The notes beneath the pieces are model-generated. The model did no database searches, was not told the DNA's origin, and saw only the letters and a program-made list of their open reading frames with translations. Below are positions 21,961 to 34,948 of a DNA stretch of 64,000 nucleotides, one piece after another (positions within the stretch are counted from its first letter, which is position 1; each line of letters starts with the position of its first letter). The stretch is from Enoplolaimus lenunculus (lineage: Eukaryota > Nematoda > Enoplea > Enoplida > Thoracostomopsidae), in contig JASANG010000787.1 of the NCBI GenBank assembly GCA_030248215.1, forward strand, positions 1-64,000, in the 5' to 3' direction. The position numbers and the translations under genes were made by a program.

Positions 21961-23838
21961 AAGGCGATACAGGATACAGGGTCTGGCTAAAATCACGAAC
22001 TTCTCACAAGACCATCTAGTGATGTTGCTACAATGAAATTTGACCACTAAAAGGGGAAAGTATGGGCTTTTTCTGCAGATGCAGTAGCAGGAAGAACCCT
22101 CATATTTGACGACACAAAATTTTGCATCCGAACCAAGACATGAGAAAGAAGCTTTCTGCTAGATTCCCTCTTTGTGGCTCACATGCTGGGTTCTTGCCTT
22201 CTGAATAACGACTCTGTCTAAAAAATGCTTCAACTTCGTCAATTTCCGCATATTTCCGCTTCTCATTACCTCCCGTGATGATTCCACTCGTAAACGGAAA
22301 TGACTCAATTTACCTGCAACGACAAATTGATAACTCATCATTTTGCTTAAGGCTGATTGCTACCTACAGAGGCTAACATTCCAAGGAAATGAAATAATTT
22401 AAAAGCTGAGGTACCTTTGAGGCAAATCTCCGCTGTAAATACCTCATCGCAGAATAAGTATTCATTATATGGCTACGTGTTGCGAACAGAGTTACACGCC
22501 TCCCGTACGTATACTCGAGTAAACGCGGGCCGAGTAAGAAATTTTTTGACGTGGGAATGCAAGCGGATAAAAATTTGTGATTCTTTACACACAATTTGGG
22601 TAATGAACGATAGACGAGGTGCAATTATATTAGCCCGGTATTATATAGTTTTACTTACAGAATAATGGTTTATTTACCAGTTGTCAGGGTACAATGAAAG
22701 GCCTGCTTACTACACCGGTAAATGATCCATATTCCGTCTCGGTAGAATTTCGGCGGAAGGTTTCGGTAATTTCTGTAGTAATATTTTTCGTATATCATAT
22801 TAAATGTTTCGTCGTTCATGAAGTTGTTCGTAACTTTTATGACCGTGCTAAGGGGTGCGACGTCAAGGAGCGCGACTTCCCTCCCTCGCATAGGTCCACG
22901 TGGACTACAATATGTTTGAAGCTCCAGTTCAAAACTGGTAAGTTTCGACACATTTTCTGAAAAATGTCCAAAAAATTTCGAGCTTCGCACGTAAACTATA
23001 CACAATTTCAGTGTTCAGTTGAGGTTAGCTCTGTCTAACTTTTTAATCAAATCTTACCACATAATTATGCATTTTCAGTTGTCCAGAATACCCCATAACC
23101 TTTCGCCAATTTAACCAGACCCGAACACGTCGGAATTCTTCGGCACCCCTATGATCAAGTCTACGAGTGCTGCCGTCCCTTACGCTCGGCCGAACATCGC
23201 ATCGGGTAACTTTGGAGTAATTTTTGAAGTTTTACTTGAAGTCATTTTTAAAAATAACCTTAATGACTAACTGTTGACAACACTGCGTTAAATTTTTTAA
23301 AATTCACAATTTGCACGTTAATATTGAAACTACGTAGGCATGTCTCACCGCCAACTCCAGTCCGGCAAAACTTGTTGATCTTAGGCTGAGTGGTTTCACT
23401 CATTGGGTCGCACCCTGGCAAAAATTATAGACCTTATTGTGACGTAAACCCCAAGCGACAATACGCATAAAAATAGACAACTTTTTCTGAACACTAAAGA
23501 AAATAAGGGTGGATGAAGGTGCGTCGACGAAAAGCAATTTTGCACGAATATACCCGCGGGTAATGTAATAAAATTTCTGCGGGTAAAACGGGAGTCGGGT
23601 AAAGAAATCTACACCCACTTGCGCCTCTGGTGACAAATATTAGTATCAGTCGCGTTGAACGGATAAAGTTACAAAAATTAATGCTTAATAACAATAGGTT
23701 GCTAGGCAACCAATCATCTGTTCTTATCTGACAAAGCAATGCAAATTTGTTAATATACTTATGTCGTGTAATACAAATAAATTGGATTTAACCAATGCAC
23801 ACATACTAACGGATCTGAACTGAAATATGAATGAGCCC

Positions 23839-24057
23839 CTATTCTCAAATGCAAAAAGCGTCTACCAGCGCTTAATTAGCAATATGTTTTCAACCTCACA
23901 AATTCTTGGAATTGTGGACCTCAAAATTGGCACAGTAGTGGGACATATCGTATATGAGAACATTAATGAACGTCAAACCTTACTATTCACTGCTGTGAAT
24001 GCTACGAGACTTATGAGCAACCATAGTGATAGATGTTGTACACATCTGAGATTACGG
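23839..24057. repeat. TATTCTCAAAT-type MITE, worn copy
   Basis: It starts CCTATTCTCAAATGC and ends ACACATCTGAGATTACGG, with interior similarity (GACCTCAAAATTGGCACAGTAG) to the element at 15982-16202. Confidence 0.5.
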
Positions 24058-24264
24058 ACAATATATATGTATACAAAAAACAGTGACAGTTGACTTTAAC
24101 TATGAAATAGGAGTGCTCTTTGAAATTAGTTTTACCATGAATCCGTTACATAGTAAATAACAACAATAATAACACCAGGGTCGTGTGCCCAACAGAGTAT
24201 ACAAGGTTTGCATTTGTATCATATATGAATTTTATAGTTTCAAATGACCTCCCAATAAGCGAGG

Positions 24265-24445
24265 ACCAATTTTGGTTTTTAGGGGTGTAACAGCAGATTA
24301 AACGTATTCCTAAGCCTAAGCCTAAAGCGTTGCAAAAGTGTGTTCCTAAGCCTAAGCCTAAAGAAAAAAGGTAATCTAGGATCTAAAACTACTCTTTTAC
24401 AGACCCACCAGAAACCTTTACGCCCCTAAAAGTAACATGGGGCCC
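24265..24445 (-). mobile_element. GGCTTA-rich hAT-type MITE, reverse orientation
   Basis: Bounded by perfect 8-bp duplications AAGCGAGG (24257-24264 and 24446-24453). It ends CCTAAAAGTAACATGGGGCCC and contains two blocks of CCTAAGCCTAAGCCTAAA. It belongs with the subfamily at 50192-50347, whose ends read CATGTTACTTT rather than CATGTAAAGA. Confidence 0.85.
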
Positions 24446-24832
24446 AAGCGAGGAATGCAAACAATTTTTAACCTGTTTTGTAGAAACAAGGTTAAGATAA
24501 ACAAACATTGTGGTAGGGATAAACAAACATTATTGCAGGGAAACAGTTGTATTGATAAACGACTGGGCATTATGTTGAGCAAAAAAATACTTTTTCTGGG
24601 GGCAATATATTTTTTCTAGGCAAATGTCCCGGGTTTTGCAAAAAAACCTCTAGATAACAGGGTATAACCGGAGGTGTGCCTCCGTTTCCGACAGAAAAGG
24701 GCAATTTCGGAGGTAAAAGTTTGCATTAGTTTACGAGTATGCATTTGGCGCGTTTCGTTTCAACGTTTGAGGATTAGCAAATAAAGAAGCGTAACCCAAA
24801 CGATTTAACACCACACAGATATTTGGTTTTAA

Positions 24833-25094
24833 CCCTTTCTCACATGAATATTTTCTATTTCCCCTGACACCTACTTTTATGCTAGGATTCGAACTCCAGT
24901 GACTGGAGTGGGAGGCGAATACCATCACCACTCAGCTATAGGAGCTTGACGCTCGAGCCCGAGGGTGCTCTCACGTCTTGGGGTGATTTAGTACTATGTA
25001 TACGTGTTGCAATTGTTAAACACGGTGCGATATATTCTTTAACGTATATGCACTGCGCTGAGTTGCCTATTAAGCAACTCAATGTGAGAAGGGG
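24833..25094 (-). mobile_element. piggyBac-type MITE with tRNA-Gly-like promoter, copy 1
   Basis: The element starts CCCTTTCTCACAT, ends ATGTGAGAAGGGG, and is flanked by TTAA on both sides (24829-24832 and 25095-25098), the piggyBac target site. Inside, on the minus strand, are a Pol III box A (TAGCTGAGTGG, at 24939-24929) and box B (GAGTTCGAATCC, about 24896-24885) around CGCCTCCCAC, the anticodon-arm sequence of tRNA-Gly(CCC). A second copy, about 95% identical by eye, lies at 61073-61335. Confidence 0.8.
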
Positions 25095-25099
25095 TTAAC

Positions 25100-25192
25100 T
25101 ATCTAATTTCGCCTCACCAACGGCTTCACCTCCGACACCAGCAAGTTCTGTTGACGTCCGGCTCTGGCATTTTTCACCTCCGTTGCACCCTG
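25100..25192. repeat. CTCCGGCTC-type hAT fragment
   Basis: Units of the form TTCACCTCCGRC and a terminal CGTTGCACCCTG match hAT-type ends in this window (compare 12340-12452 and 34225-34500). It directly follows the piggyBac-type element. Confidence 0.4.
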
Positions 25193-25635
25193 CTGGATAA
25201 TAGTAAACCTGAAACGTTTCAGAAGAGCCATGGCATCAGAACAATTCAGCCTCGCGTTATGTTGAACGCAAAAGAAGTTGCACCCGCCTTCAAAGCAATC
25301 GGGGTTGATTCAACGGGGAATCGGAGGACACCATCGCAGCCGTGGACTGTTCAATGATACAATAATAATTTGTGCATCACAGAGTGCCGGGCCGGATATT
25401 TATTATTCAAATCCCGCTGGTGAAAGCAACATAGAAAATACCGCAATGCTTATCAATAGAAATATAACTGAAAAAGTGTAACTTATTCAAATCAAGCATA
25501 TAAAACAAAGTCCTTGCCAGCCACACCAAATGATATACTAGCAGCTTTTGATTGGTGCACTATATATTTGCGAATGAGCTCTTTCAGCTATTTTCGCAAA
25601 TCGAACAGTAATGCAACCACTCCAGGGTGTAACCA

Positions 25636-25710
25636 GCAGGGCGCAGCCGGAATTATAATATACCGCGACCGGAAAGTTAAATATATCACACATTTTCCAG
25701 TCCGGTGAAT
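25636..25710 (+). repeat. Degenerate CAGGGTGCAACCGG hAT end
   Basis: CAGGGCGCAGCCGGAATTA and following CCGCGACCGGAAAG resemble the left end of the NudC-intron MITE family. No matching right end was found. Confidence 0.4.
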
Positions 25711-26893
25711 ATATATTTGCATATGTCAACTCAATTGTGTTGGCAGAAAAACAAAAATTTTCGAAACTTCTATACATCAACATTCATTTCGTTATTTCGA
25801 CCACTATCCATTTCCGCTTCCGTTTTTACTATCGTTTACACCCTATCAACCAGGAATCTCCCAAGGGGTTGTACCATTGGCGGAATGCTTGATTTTCAAA
25901 GTGACAGGAGGTGCAATAGCTACAAACACTGCGTGAGCAACGAGCGAGAACCAACCACATTTTTTAATAATTCTCAATACAAGTTTGCTTTAAGTGGGTT
26001 CACTGCGGGGCCATATATTCAAACATTCAATCGTTTAAAACAAAAGTGCAAATCGGAAATAAAAAATTTGTTGCATTTGTTCGGTCAGTTTGGAAGGATA
26101 TATGCACTAGCCACAGAAACTAGGCAAGCTGCAATCAAAACATCGATGAAACGGCTCTAGAATCATCACTAAAACACTAGTATTTTAATACAGCCACTGA
26201 TTAACAATTTATATGGTTAACAATAATAATCCATGCAGCTAGACACGTTTGAATATATAGTCAATCTCTATAAGTGAATCCTATTAATAATGCCATGAAT
26301 GTTTTAAAGTAAATAATCCAAGCTCGCTGTTTTACACGTCACCTGTTATAAAACAGATGAAGTATTCGAATGAAAAACAAAATTTATGCAAACAAAATTT
26401 GTGCAACAAGCCCAAGTTTTAAAAAATTAAAACAAATAACAATAAATTTAATAGCACGCAATTCAGCAAATATTGCAGCTAACTTGTTTCAGATGAAAAT
26501 AAGTTTCTTATTGAAAATCCAATATACAATTCCGGTTGTGCAAGAATTTATATCAGATAACATGTGCCAGCATCAATTACTCCACAACCTGATTATTCAA
26601 TATTAGCCTTAAGTGAGTGACTGATCTGGTATCTTCAAAATATACATTCCGTTTCCATTGTATAAAATTAATAAAGCAAGGTGGACGTTAGTTTAGTGCG
26701 GTCTACATATCCGTTTTCGCCTTAATATTTTGCAATCATTTGCCGCTGTTAAATTTCTATTCACTATCCACTGACTCCCTAACCTACAGCCAAATCATTG
26801 TGGGCTTAAAAATCATTTTAATAACAAAATTATAATTTTCTTTTGTTGATATACTGTTTGTTTTCTTCGCGGGAACTAAGAACCAAACCAAAA

Positions 26894-29800
26894 CTAGGAG
26901 AATTTGGCTTGCGAGAAATCCATCTCAGGATGCTGTTCCATGAATCTGAAACCAAAATTCAAAAACTCATGAAAAATGCATAACAGTTAGCTTACTTGCA
27001 CCGCAAATTTTTACGTCTATATACTACATACCAGGGTGCAACCGGAATTACAATTTACCGGAACCGGAATTTGAAAATTTTACCGGAACCGGAACCGGAA
27101 AATGAAAAATGCATTTCACCAAAAATTTCATTTTAATCTTATTTTTTGCTCTATTATTTGTGAAATACCCTTAGTCGAACATAGGTATTTATTTTATTTG
27201 TTGTATTTTAGATTTTCATCATCGAATGAAGTGAAATCCACCATTAATGGCTTATATTCGGGTGTACAAGTGGCTTTCAAAAGAGATGCTTAAAAATTAG
27301 CAAAGTTAAGAAAACGGCCAAATTATAATACCGGAATTTTTAAATCCGGTAAAAATTTACCGGAACCTGAACCGGAAGGTGAAAAAATGCCGGAACCGGA
27401 ACCGGAATTCCGGTTGCACCCTGCTACATACCTAACTGCTCGCTAAAAATGAGCAATTTTAAGAACAATTCTCACACGTGAAATGAAAGATAATATACTG
27501 AACATGTACATGATATTCAGCGGATGGGTGTAATCTTCACGTGAAATAAAAAAGTGGACGACAAATGCACGGATGTGCTTTAAAACACCAAATACAAGTC
27601 AGCACATTCGTTTCCGACGGTAAAATCGCTCTGCACTGGAGATATAATTCAACAATTCAAATTTTAAACTCTAATATCACAAACATGATATCCAGCAGGA
27701 CAATTAATTCTTGAACTTTATATGGAGTTTCTAAGCAGACAAAATGTTAAAAATGACATAGATAATGATGGCAGACTAGTCCGTTTTCTTAAACATGATA
27801 TGGGGTTTCCAAGCACACAAAATGTTACCCAACAGTTTAACAGGGAAAAAACACGTACCGAGCTGCCCCGGTTATAACGTTAACCAAGCATTACCCGTCA
27901 GTATCATCAAAGGAAAGATCACATTTGTGATTGCTGTTACAATTTTCGACCAGTTCCGCACTTGCAATCCACAATATGTCCTGTGCATATACTATTACAA
28001 GCTAGTTATGTGGTAATTTACTTTTTGAGCACATCCTGCTTCTTCTGTTCGTCCGATGTTGGCAGCCCCATTTCTTTCTGACGTTGATCGTACATCATTT
28101 TTTCAACCACTGACCGTGTTTCACCATCCAAATCAGATAACTAAAAATAATCAACCATAACTATAGGCCGAAGATGCACAAATACCGCTTGATAATAATA
28201 TGTATAAACTAGTGCTGACAAAATAAATATGTCCGCGACATAATCGGAATCGCACTCGAGAATTATTTCATCACTGAAATTACAGCATCATGAGAAATTG
28301 GTCAAGATGCAAAACTCTATTTACCTTTGAATTTTCAGGTTGAACTTTTTTCGTATTAATTTCAGGATCCGTGGTTATCAGCTTACTCCACCATTCCATT
28401 TTATTAACCTGAAATATAACATTCAACAATTTGGTATTCACAATCAAGGTAAGCAGGCACATTTTTCATAACAGAACACAACGGACGACAAACTAATTCA
28501 GTAATGTTAAAATTTTACTTCTATATTTCTATGTTATGTTCAGTCGATCTCTATTAATCAGCCATCTTAACAACTCGGAATTTTAAAGTACCCAGAATGA
28601 TTATTAATGATTGTAAATGGAGCATAACCTTTTCTATAGTTATTGCGACGGTCTTCTTATCTTCTAATACCCACATACAATCATCCAGCTTAATACTTTT
28701 GTATAATTCGCCGTCGATAACCGGTTTATGTCCTTTCAGACCAACTTTAAGATGCTAAAATAAAATGTACAAAAACAGAAATGGAAAAATATCATACTAC
28801 AATTCTAAGTGCTGCAACAATGTTCGTTTTTGCAGCTAAATTTTATTTCGGTGCCGGCCGTATACCAACTAAAGACACTTCAAACTGAAACCAATTAACC
28901 AACTTTTACACTGTTATATTTTTACATAAAACAATTTGAGTATTTTCAAACCTTTGAATTAATGCAGTAGGAAATAAACATACGATTAGCACCGTATACT
29001 CAACTTAAAATTAATAGCACAAAAATTTTACGCACATTTTTTCCAAACTCAACGATGACGTCACGTGACTTCAGCGGAAAACCAACTTTGATCGGGACTT
29101 TCAATTCGATTTCACTAAGCGTTTGACCCCACCGATAATCTTCAAGATCGGCACCATTTTGTGCGTTTGGTTTCATTTTTCCTTTTGCATCCTCATCATC
29201 CTCATCTTCGTTTTCGTTCTCAGCTTTTGTTTCTTTGCCACTTACATTAGCGTTGTCGATGACTTCCCTAGTTCCATTGTTGCTCTGTCCATTTTCAGCA
29301 TGAGGCTAAACATAAACATTATGATGTGAGTATTGAAACTTTTCACGGCTACTACATGGTGACTTTAAACCAAAGCAGTAGTACAGTAGAACGTTTCGAA
29401 ATCAGCATTCAGGTACGTAGTACGTACATTTCTACAACAAAACCATACTTTTAAATGTCGTACTTTTTCTCAAATTCTAAATTTAGAAAGTGTTTCAATT
29501 TCACCAACTGAGATTTAGTAATAAAATTAAAGCAGTATCGATAACTGGTAAATCATTTATTAACAACTTCAAAAATTGCTTAAATCACACTCACTTTCAC
29601 ACTAGTATCTGAATCCTTATTGTTCGATAAATCTTGTGAACTGCTAACGCCAGTTGTTGAGGGCGGAATGTAACCACTGGACTCATTTGAAGTGGTCGCA
29701 TTTACCTGAAAGATAAGACACTATAGCTAAAACTACTTCAAAATTTGTTTACATGACAACCAGATAACAAAACAACCAGGCACTGCTTTAAGCAGTAGTC

Positions 29801-32042
29801 AAAAACTGGAAAGACAACGCACTACGAAAAATACACACCACAAATGTTTACTGTGCAAACGTGAAATTTATTTTTCCTCTGTAAGAATAACAGAATGGAA
29901 CATTATACTTGATTTGTTTTGCTTATCTTTAACATTAGTTAAAACAGGACACCAACAACACTAACGCGCATAAAATGCTCAGATTTAATAATGGTACAGC
30001 TTTATCCGCCAGTTTAATTTTAAATCAAAATGTTATTCCAAGTAAACTGAACGATAATGGTAGTGAATCAAAACATATCAGTAACCTCTCTCTTATCCGA
30101 AGAATCAGAGGCCTGTACTTCTGCTTCTTCTTTAGCTTTTTGTTTCGCTCGACGTTCTTCTAACAGCTGTTGCTCGCTGAAAAGCATAACATACTACAAA
30201 GTGAAATTGTAATCTAGGTTAATTTTATGTGCTAAAAGTAGGAAAATGTTTAAAATAAAACTATGCTAAACAGGGTGCAACCGGAATTCCGGTTCCGGTT
30301 CCGGCATTTTTTCACCTTCCGGTTCCGGTTCCGGTAAATTTTTACCGGATTTAAAAATTCCGGTATTATAATTTGGCCGTTTTCTTAACTTTGCTAATTT
30401 AATAAGAATCTCTTTTGAAAGCCACTTGTACTCCGAATATAAGCCATTGATGGTGGATTTCACTTCAGTCGATGATGAAAATCTAAAATATAACAGATAA
30501 AATAAATACCTATGTTCGACTAAGGTTGTTTCACAAACAATAGAGCAAAAAATACGATTAAAATGAAATTTTTGGTGAAATGCGTTTTTCACTTTCCGGT
30601 TCTGGTTCCGGTAAAATTTTCAAATTCCGGTTCCGGTTCCGGTAAATTGTAATTCCGGTTGCACCCTGATGCTAAACAGGGTGCAACCGGAATTCCGGTT
30701 CCGGCATTTTTTCACCTTCCGGTTCCGGTTCCGGTAAATTTTTACCGGATTTAAAAATTCCGGTATTATAATTTGGCCGTTTTCTTAACTTTGCTAATTT
30801 TTAAGCATCTCTTTTGAAAGCCACTTGTACACCCGAATATAAGCCATTAATGGTGGATTTCACTTCATTCGATGATGAAAATCTAAAATACAACAAATAA
30901 AATAAATACCTATGTTCGACTAAGGGTATTTCACAAATAATAGAGCAAAAAATAAGATTAAAATGAAATTTTTGGTGAAATGCATTTTTCATTTTCCGGT
31001 TCCGGTTCCGGTAAAATTTTCAAATTCCGGTTCCGGTTCCGGTAAATTGTAATTCCGGTTGCACCCTATTGCTAAAATGTTCGTCTTAAACAGGCAAACG
31101 TGCAAATATCCCACAGCGTAGCCATAAACAGCAAAGTATATGTAACCGCACCCTGACACAAAAAATTAAGACATAACATTTTTGATAAAACAATGATAGC
31201 ATAGCAAGTAAACAGCAGCTTTAGTTTACCATACCGTTCTTTGCGCTCTTTTTCCTCTTTTTCTTTACACAGAGCTCGTGCTTCAAACTTATGAAACTTT
31301 TCCAATAGTAGCTGAAAAATCATGTTATAGTGGCATGGCACATACGTATTTCAAAGTAAAATAAATTGCTTCACTAGGATTCTGTCATTCTGTTGCTACG
31401 AAAGTTGTTGTAAATCGAAGTTTAATGCAAACCAAACCCAAATAGAGGTCTGCTAGCACAAAACATGACGGTTTTCGGGTAAATAAACACCTACGCATAA
31501 AACATAACACTAAACAGTTAACAGTTAGTTAAGTAAAAATAAGCGCAAGCCCAAGCACTTACGTGTTTAAAATGTATATGCTTCTAGCATAGCAATTTCT
31601 TACCTATAGATAGAATTACCTTTTTTGCGCCTTCAGATCCAGCTCCACCTCCGCTGTAGAAATCAGTTTTTCGAGCAAGAAAACTGAATAAAATTTCTAA
31701 CATCTGAAGTAAAACAAAATATGACTGTTATGTCTTATGATAGTAATTTGCACATGATAAAACATTATTTTACACGTTGCAGTAGCCAAATTAAAATGAT
31801 ATATATTATTTAGAAATTCGCAAGGTCATACTACTTTTGTAGCAAATTAATCTTACGAATGGCTCGAAGCTAATACCTTAGCAGGTTAGCACAAAGGTCA
31901 TGATCTAATGGCAAAACTAGTTACATATAAAAGATTTGCTACATACTTCTTGCACGCCACCAGTCAACGACGACGCCAACGACAACAAAACTGCATCGAA
32001 TTTGTCATTATCGCGACAGTCAACTTCTTCTAATACAACCAT
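26894..32042 (-). CDS. NudC: NudC nuclear distribution protein
   Basis: Ten minus-strand exons: 32042-31947, 31703-31620, 31311-31235, 30176-30086, 29705-29595, 29305-29036, 28754-28629, 28408-28325, 28140-28022 and 26945-26894, giving 369 aa (human 331). The N-terminal region ([15 protein letters not shown], then [11 protein letters not shown]) matches NudC. A Lys/Glu-rich coiled-coil segment follows (about 80-105), an acidic stretch (about 183-194), the CS domain from YRWGQTLSE at 210, [10 protein letters not shown] at about 287, and the conserved tail [21 protein letters not shown] ... [16 protein letters not shown]. NudC works with dynein/LIS1 and as an HSP90-associated chaperone in mitosis and nuclear movement. 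The extra length is a Ser/Thr-rich exon 5 plus the acidic linker. Start and stop are clear; introns 3 and 9 carry MITEs. Confidence 0.95.
27032..27423 (+). mobile_element. hAT-type MITE in NudC intron 9
   Basis: This 392-bp element begins CAGGGTGCAACCGG and ends GGTTGCACCCTG, with perfect 8-bp duplications CTACATAC (27024-27031 and 27424-27431). Both ends consist of GGAACC repeats, so they form long stems. A 63-codon open frame (27102-27293) is present but is not like a transposase. It lies antisense to NudC. Confidence 0.9.
30271..30668 (-). mobile_element. hAT-type MITE in NudC intron 3, first of a pair
   Basis: Same family as 27032-27423 but in the opposite orientation, 398 bp, flanked by ATGCTAAA at 30263-30270 and 30669-30676. 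It differs from the other two copies at several interior positions, so it is the older or less related of the three. Confidence 0.9.
30677..31068 (-). mobile_element. hAT-type MITE in NudC intron 3, second of a pair
   Basis: 392 bp, separated from its neighbour only by one 8-bp ATGCTAAA and followed by TTGCTAAA (31069-31076). It is almost identical to the reverse complement of 27032-27423, differing mainly in the number of terminal GGAACC units; its 63-codon frame (30992-30801) encodes the same peptide. Confidence 0.9.
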
Positions 32043-34224
32043 TATGCACTGCGCAAGTACAATCACAAAAGGTGTATACAATGTTTTAAACAGTAGGTAT
32101 ATAAGCTTAATAAAACAATGACAGTAGATGTGTATGACAACAGAGTGGACTTTCAGGAAGAGAACAATGTCGAAATACCGAAGCTAAACAGAAAATGTTC
32201 AACTGAACGAAATATCACTAGATTGAAAATAAACATTTTGATGTCACTCTCACTCAAGCCATTGAATAATTTCTTACTGTCTATATGCCACACGTATAAG
32301 GCCACCCTCGATCTTGTCATCCACGGGTGCTGTAATAATCTTTTCAAACATGTCTTAGTTGTGCCAATATAAATGTGCTTTGTTACATTTCTTCCCTGCT
32401 TTATGCTTGCATTTTCTGAGAAACCAAGTATGTGCTATATTCGTGACCTGTGCCGTTTGTGATTGTAATGCACAAAGATGACTTTTGCCATCAATAGCGT
32501 GAACTGTGGCTGAAATATTTTTACTAAATTTTGTAATTCGAATAGGTACAATTACCTGAAACTTTTGAGTGCGTGTATACTTTCTGGCGTCAAGCCCTCA
32601 TTAAATATTATTAGCGTCAAAGATCGGTAAAAATCGTATTGCGAGCAACCTATAATAACGGCCTTCTCTTCAATTGTTTTGCATTGATTTTCACATACTT
32701 TTACGAAATCGCCTGGCAATTTACCTAGTTACATCCACTAGCTAACTATTTAACCTTGACATATTAATTCAACCTCATTGGTGATGAAAGGATTCCTTGA
32801 ATAGTGGAAGAGTATAATGCTGAAGGCGAAATCATTTTATCTAAGTATAACTTTTGGCAGATTCATGTAATATTTGCCCCAAATTTCGAAATATCACTAT
32901 ATTCGTTAAATAAATACGCAAAACTAGGTGTTGAACTGAGCTATTGCTCCTACGTGGTGGGGACTGCAATGGCTGTTGTTGTGCACTAACTGTAACATAA
33001 AACAGTCTTTGCTAGTTACTGACATTCTGTGTTGCAATGTCACATATGCATTTCCGACGCACTGTAGAATGAATTCGGTTTTTCTCATGATCAAGCAGAA
33101 TAAATGCCCTATGTCTTCAAAAAATTCAGATCTTGAGTGAAGATATAAAAACTTAGACAACGAAGCAATGTGAAAATGGGACCTGATCAGTGCCCAAATT
33201 GTAATAGACTTATAACTCTAAAGACTAAAGTGCAATGTGCATTGCATCGCAGTACTATGTGTTAAATTAGGTTTCATAGTCCCGTTGAATAATTCTTTAG
33301 ACCAAAATATAGTGTAATTTAAAAGGCTTACGATAGCGACGTATTCAAAATTCGACGTCGTGAGAGTGTCACCTCATTTATAACATTTTTTTAACAGTAC
33401 AATCCTATCCACTATCTAGGGTTCACTGTAAAGGCCATAAAATTGTTTTTGTCCGTCAAGAATTTTCGAGGCTGCACATATCCCGTATTGTTCCTCTCCT
33501 GTAAACGCTCTTGATTTCCAAACCGAACGTGGAAAACTATGCCTAACAATGCACATGCGTGGTAGACTCTTGTTTGCCTTGTTTTGCTTTGTTTTGGAAG
33601 GTAAATCATTGGTTGGATTCCAAAAGTGTGCCTTGCATATGTTTTTTGGCTCAAATCGATAAAATTTTTTCTGATAGTCTCTTGGTGAAGTGCGATCAAA
33701 GATTTTGGAGCGCTTTCTGGTTCGGTTTCGGTCCGGTAACCTTTTACCGAGCTTTTCCATGGTTCGGTTCAACAACATTTCGGAAGTTTTTTCACTTTAT
33801 TATTCTTCTTAGAAAATTGCCGCCTCTCAAGCTCCAGCATAAAAGCAAACCTAATAGGTGCAACTTAATCATATTCACCTTGTGTTGGTGTTTGTTCACT
33901 GTAAAAAGTAATGCGGAAATTGCCGAAACATCAAGTATAAATTCATCAAAAGCTGAGAATTGGAGAAAAGTTTGTTTCAAACTTCGGTAAAACACGAAAC
34001 AGCATACAGATCCAAACTGTCGAAAAACGTTGTAAACGTTTTACCGAACCAAACCATGTATTAATGCATGAAAAATGCTTTGAGTGAATTAACCATAACC
34101 AAGTCAACGCTGGAAACATTTTTCGAACAACCACGAAAACACTCAAAAAAAGGCTTTCCCGAACAGAACAACAAAAAAATTTATTTACGTCTGAACAGGA
34201 ATGTATATCAGGTTACAATCCTCT

Positions 34225-34500
34225 GGCTCCGCCACCGGCAGAAAATCGACCTCCGGCTCGGCAATTTCGGTAGTGAATTTTTTGTAATTTATAAAACATA
34301 TCTCCCATGGTGAGCATTGTATATACCTGAAAAACGAACGTTAAAACAGAATTTTTGGCAACACTTCGTTGATTATTGTTTATAGTAGCAAGTTCAAAAC
34401 ATTTAATTACCAGATTCCGTTTCACCTCCGGCTTCTGCTCCGACAAGATTTGTTGACCTCCGGCTCCGGATTTTTCACTTCCGATTCCACTGTGGTGCAT
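34225..34500. repeat. CTCCGGCTC-type hAT fragments
   Basis: Two blocks of CCTCCGGCTC units (34225-34270 and 34425-34495) with TTTCACCTCCGG and TTTTTCACTTCCG recall the units at 12340 and 25100. Together they may be the two ends of one worn element. Confidence 0.4.
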
Positions 34501-34948
34501 ATGTTATTTGTATACTTCTTTACAGTTTTCCATGTTCGATTCGGTGGATCATCGGCAACGAATATAAGTCGCTTTTTACATTGGGTTTATATCTATTTGA
34601 TTCTTGACTATCTGATCTAAAGTGAAAGTCTGTTTATGAGTATGAAGTTGATTGAAGCAAAAGTCGTCTAGAAGTTATGCCTCTGCAACCCACATGAATT
34701 AAGCAATATTGCAAAACACCAGTGTGGCAAAGATATTTCAAACAATTGAAAAACAGGATTAACCGTCCGGTCCTGCCGTGCTGAAAGTTTTATGATCTCA
34801 ATAGTTCATTTGAAGCTCACAGCATCCTTTCTAGCCAAAGGAGAGAAAAATGGTGACGTAATAAAACAAAATGAAAAATTTAGTGTCTTCGACACAGTTA
34901 GACAATCTTCAAATTACTAAAAAAATGGTAAATAAATACGCGCTTTAA

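Larger units (their letters stand above)
18978..26893. other. Gene-poor region between MAO-like 2 and NudC
   Basis: The first part should hold the promoter of MAO-like 2; the NudC 3' UTR ends near its right side. Supported contents are the repeats and the hairpin island listed separately. Stretches 22000-23800 and 25700-26890 show no exon I can support. Confidence 0.5.

Noticed and set aside
25705-26160. A 151-aa open frame
   Set aside because: No family resemblance, ordinary AT-rich composition, no splice context; kept only as a chance frame until expression shows otherwise.
27102-27293. A 63-aa open frame, repeated at 30801-30992 with the same peptide
   Set aside because: It lies wholly within bounded hAT-type MITEs in NudC introns; its conservation follows from recent copying of the element and it resembles no transposase or host protein.
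33559-33990. A 143-aa open frame rich in Phe, Trp and Leu
   Set aside because: Composition follows T-rich DNA and the frame overlaps repeat-like GGTTCGG sequence; no motif recognised.
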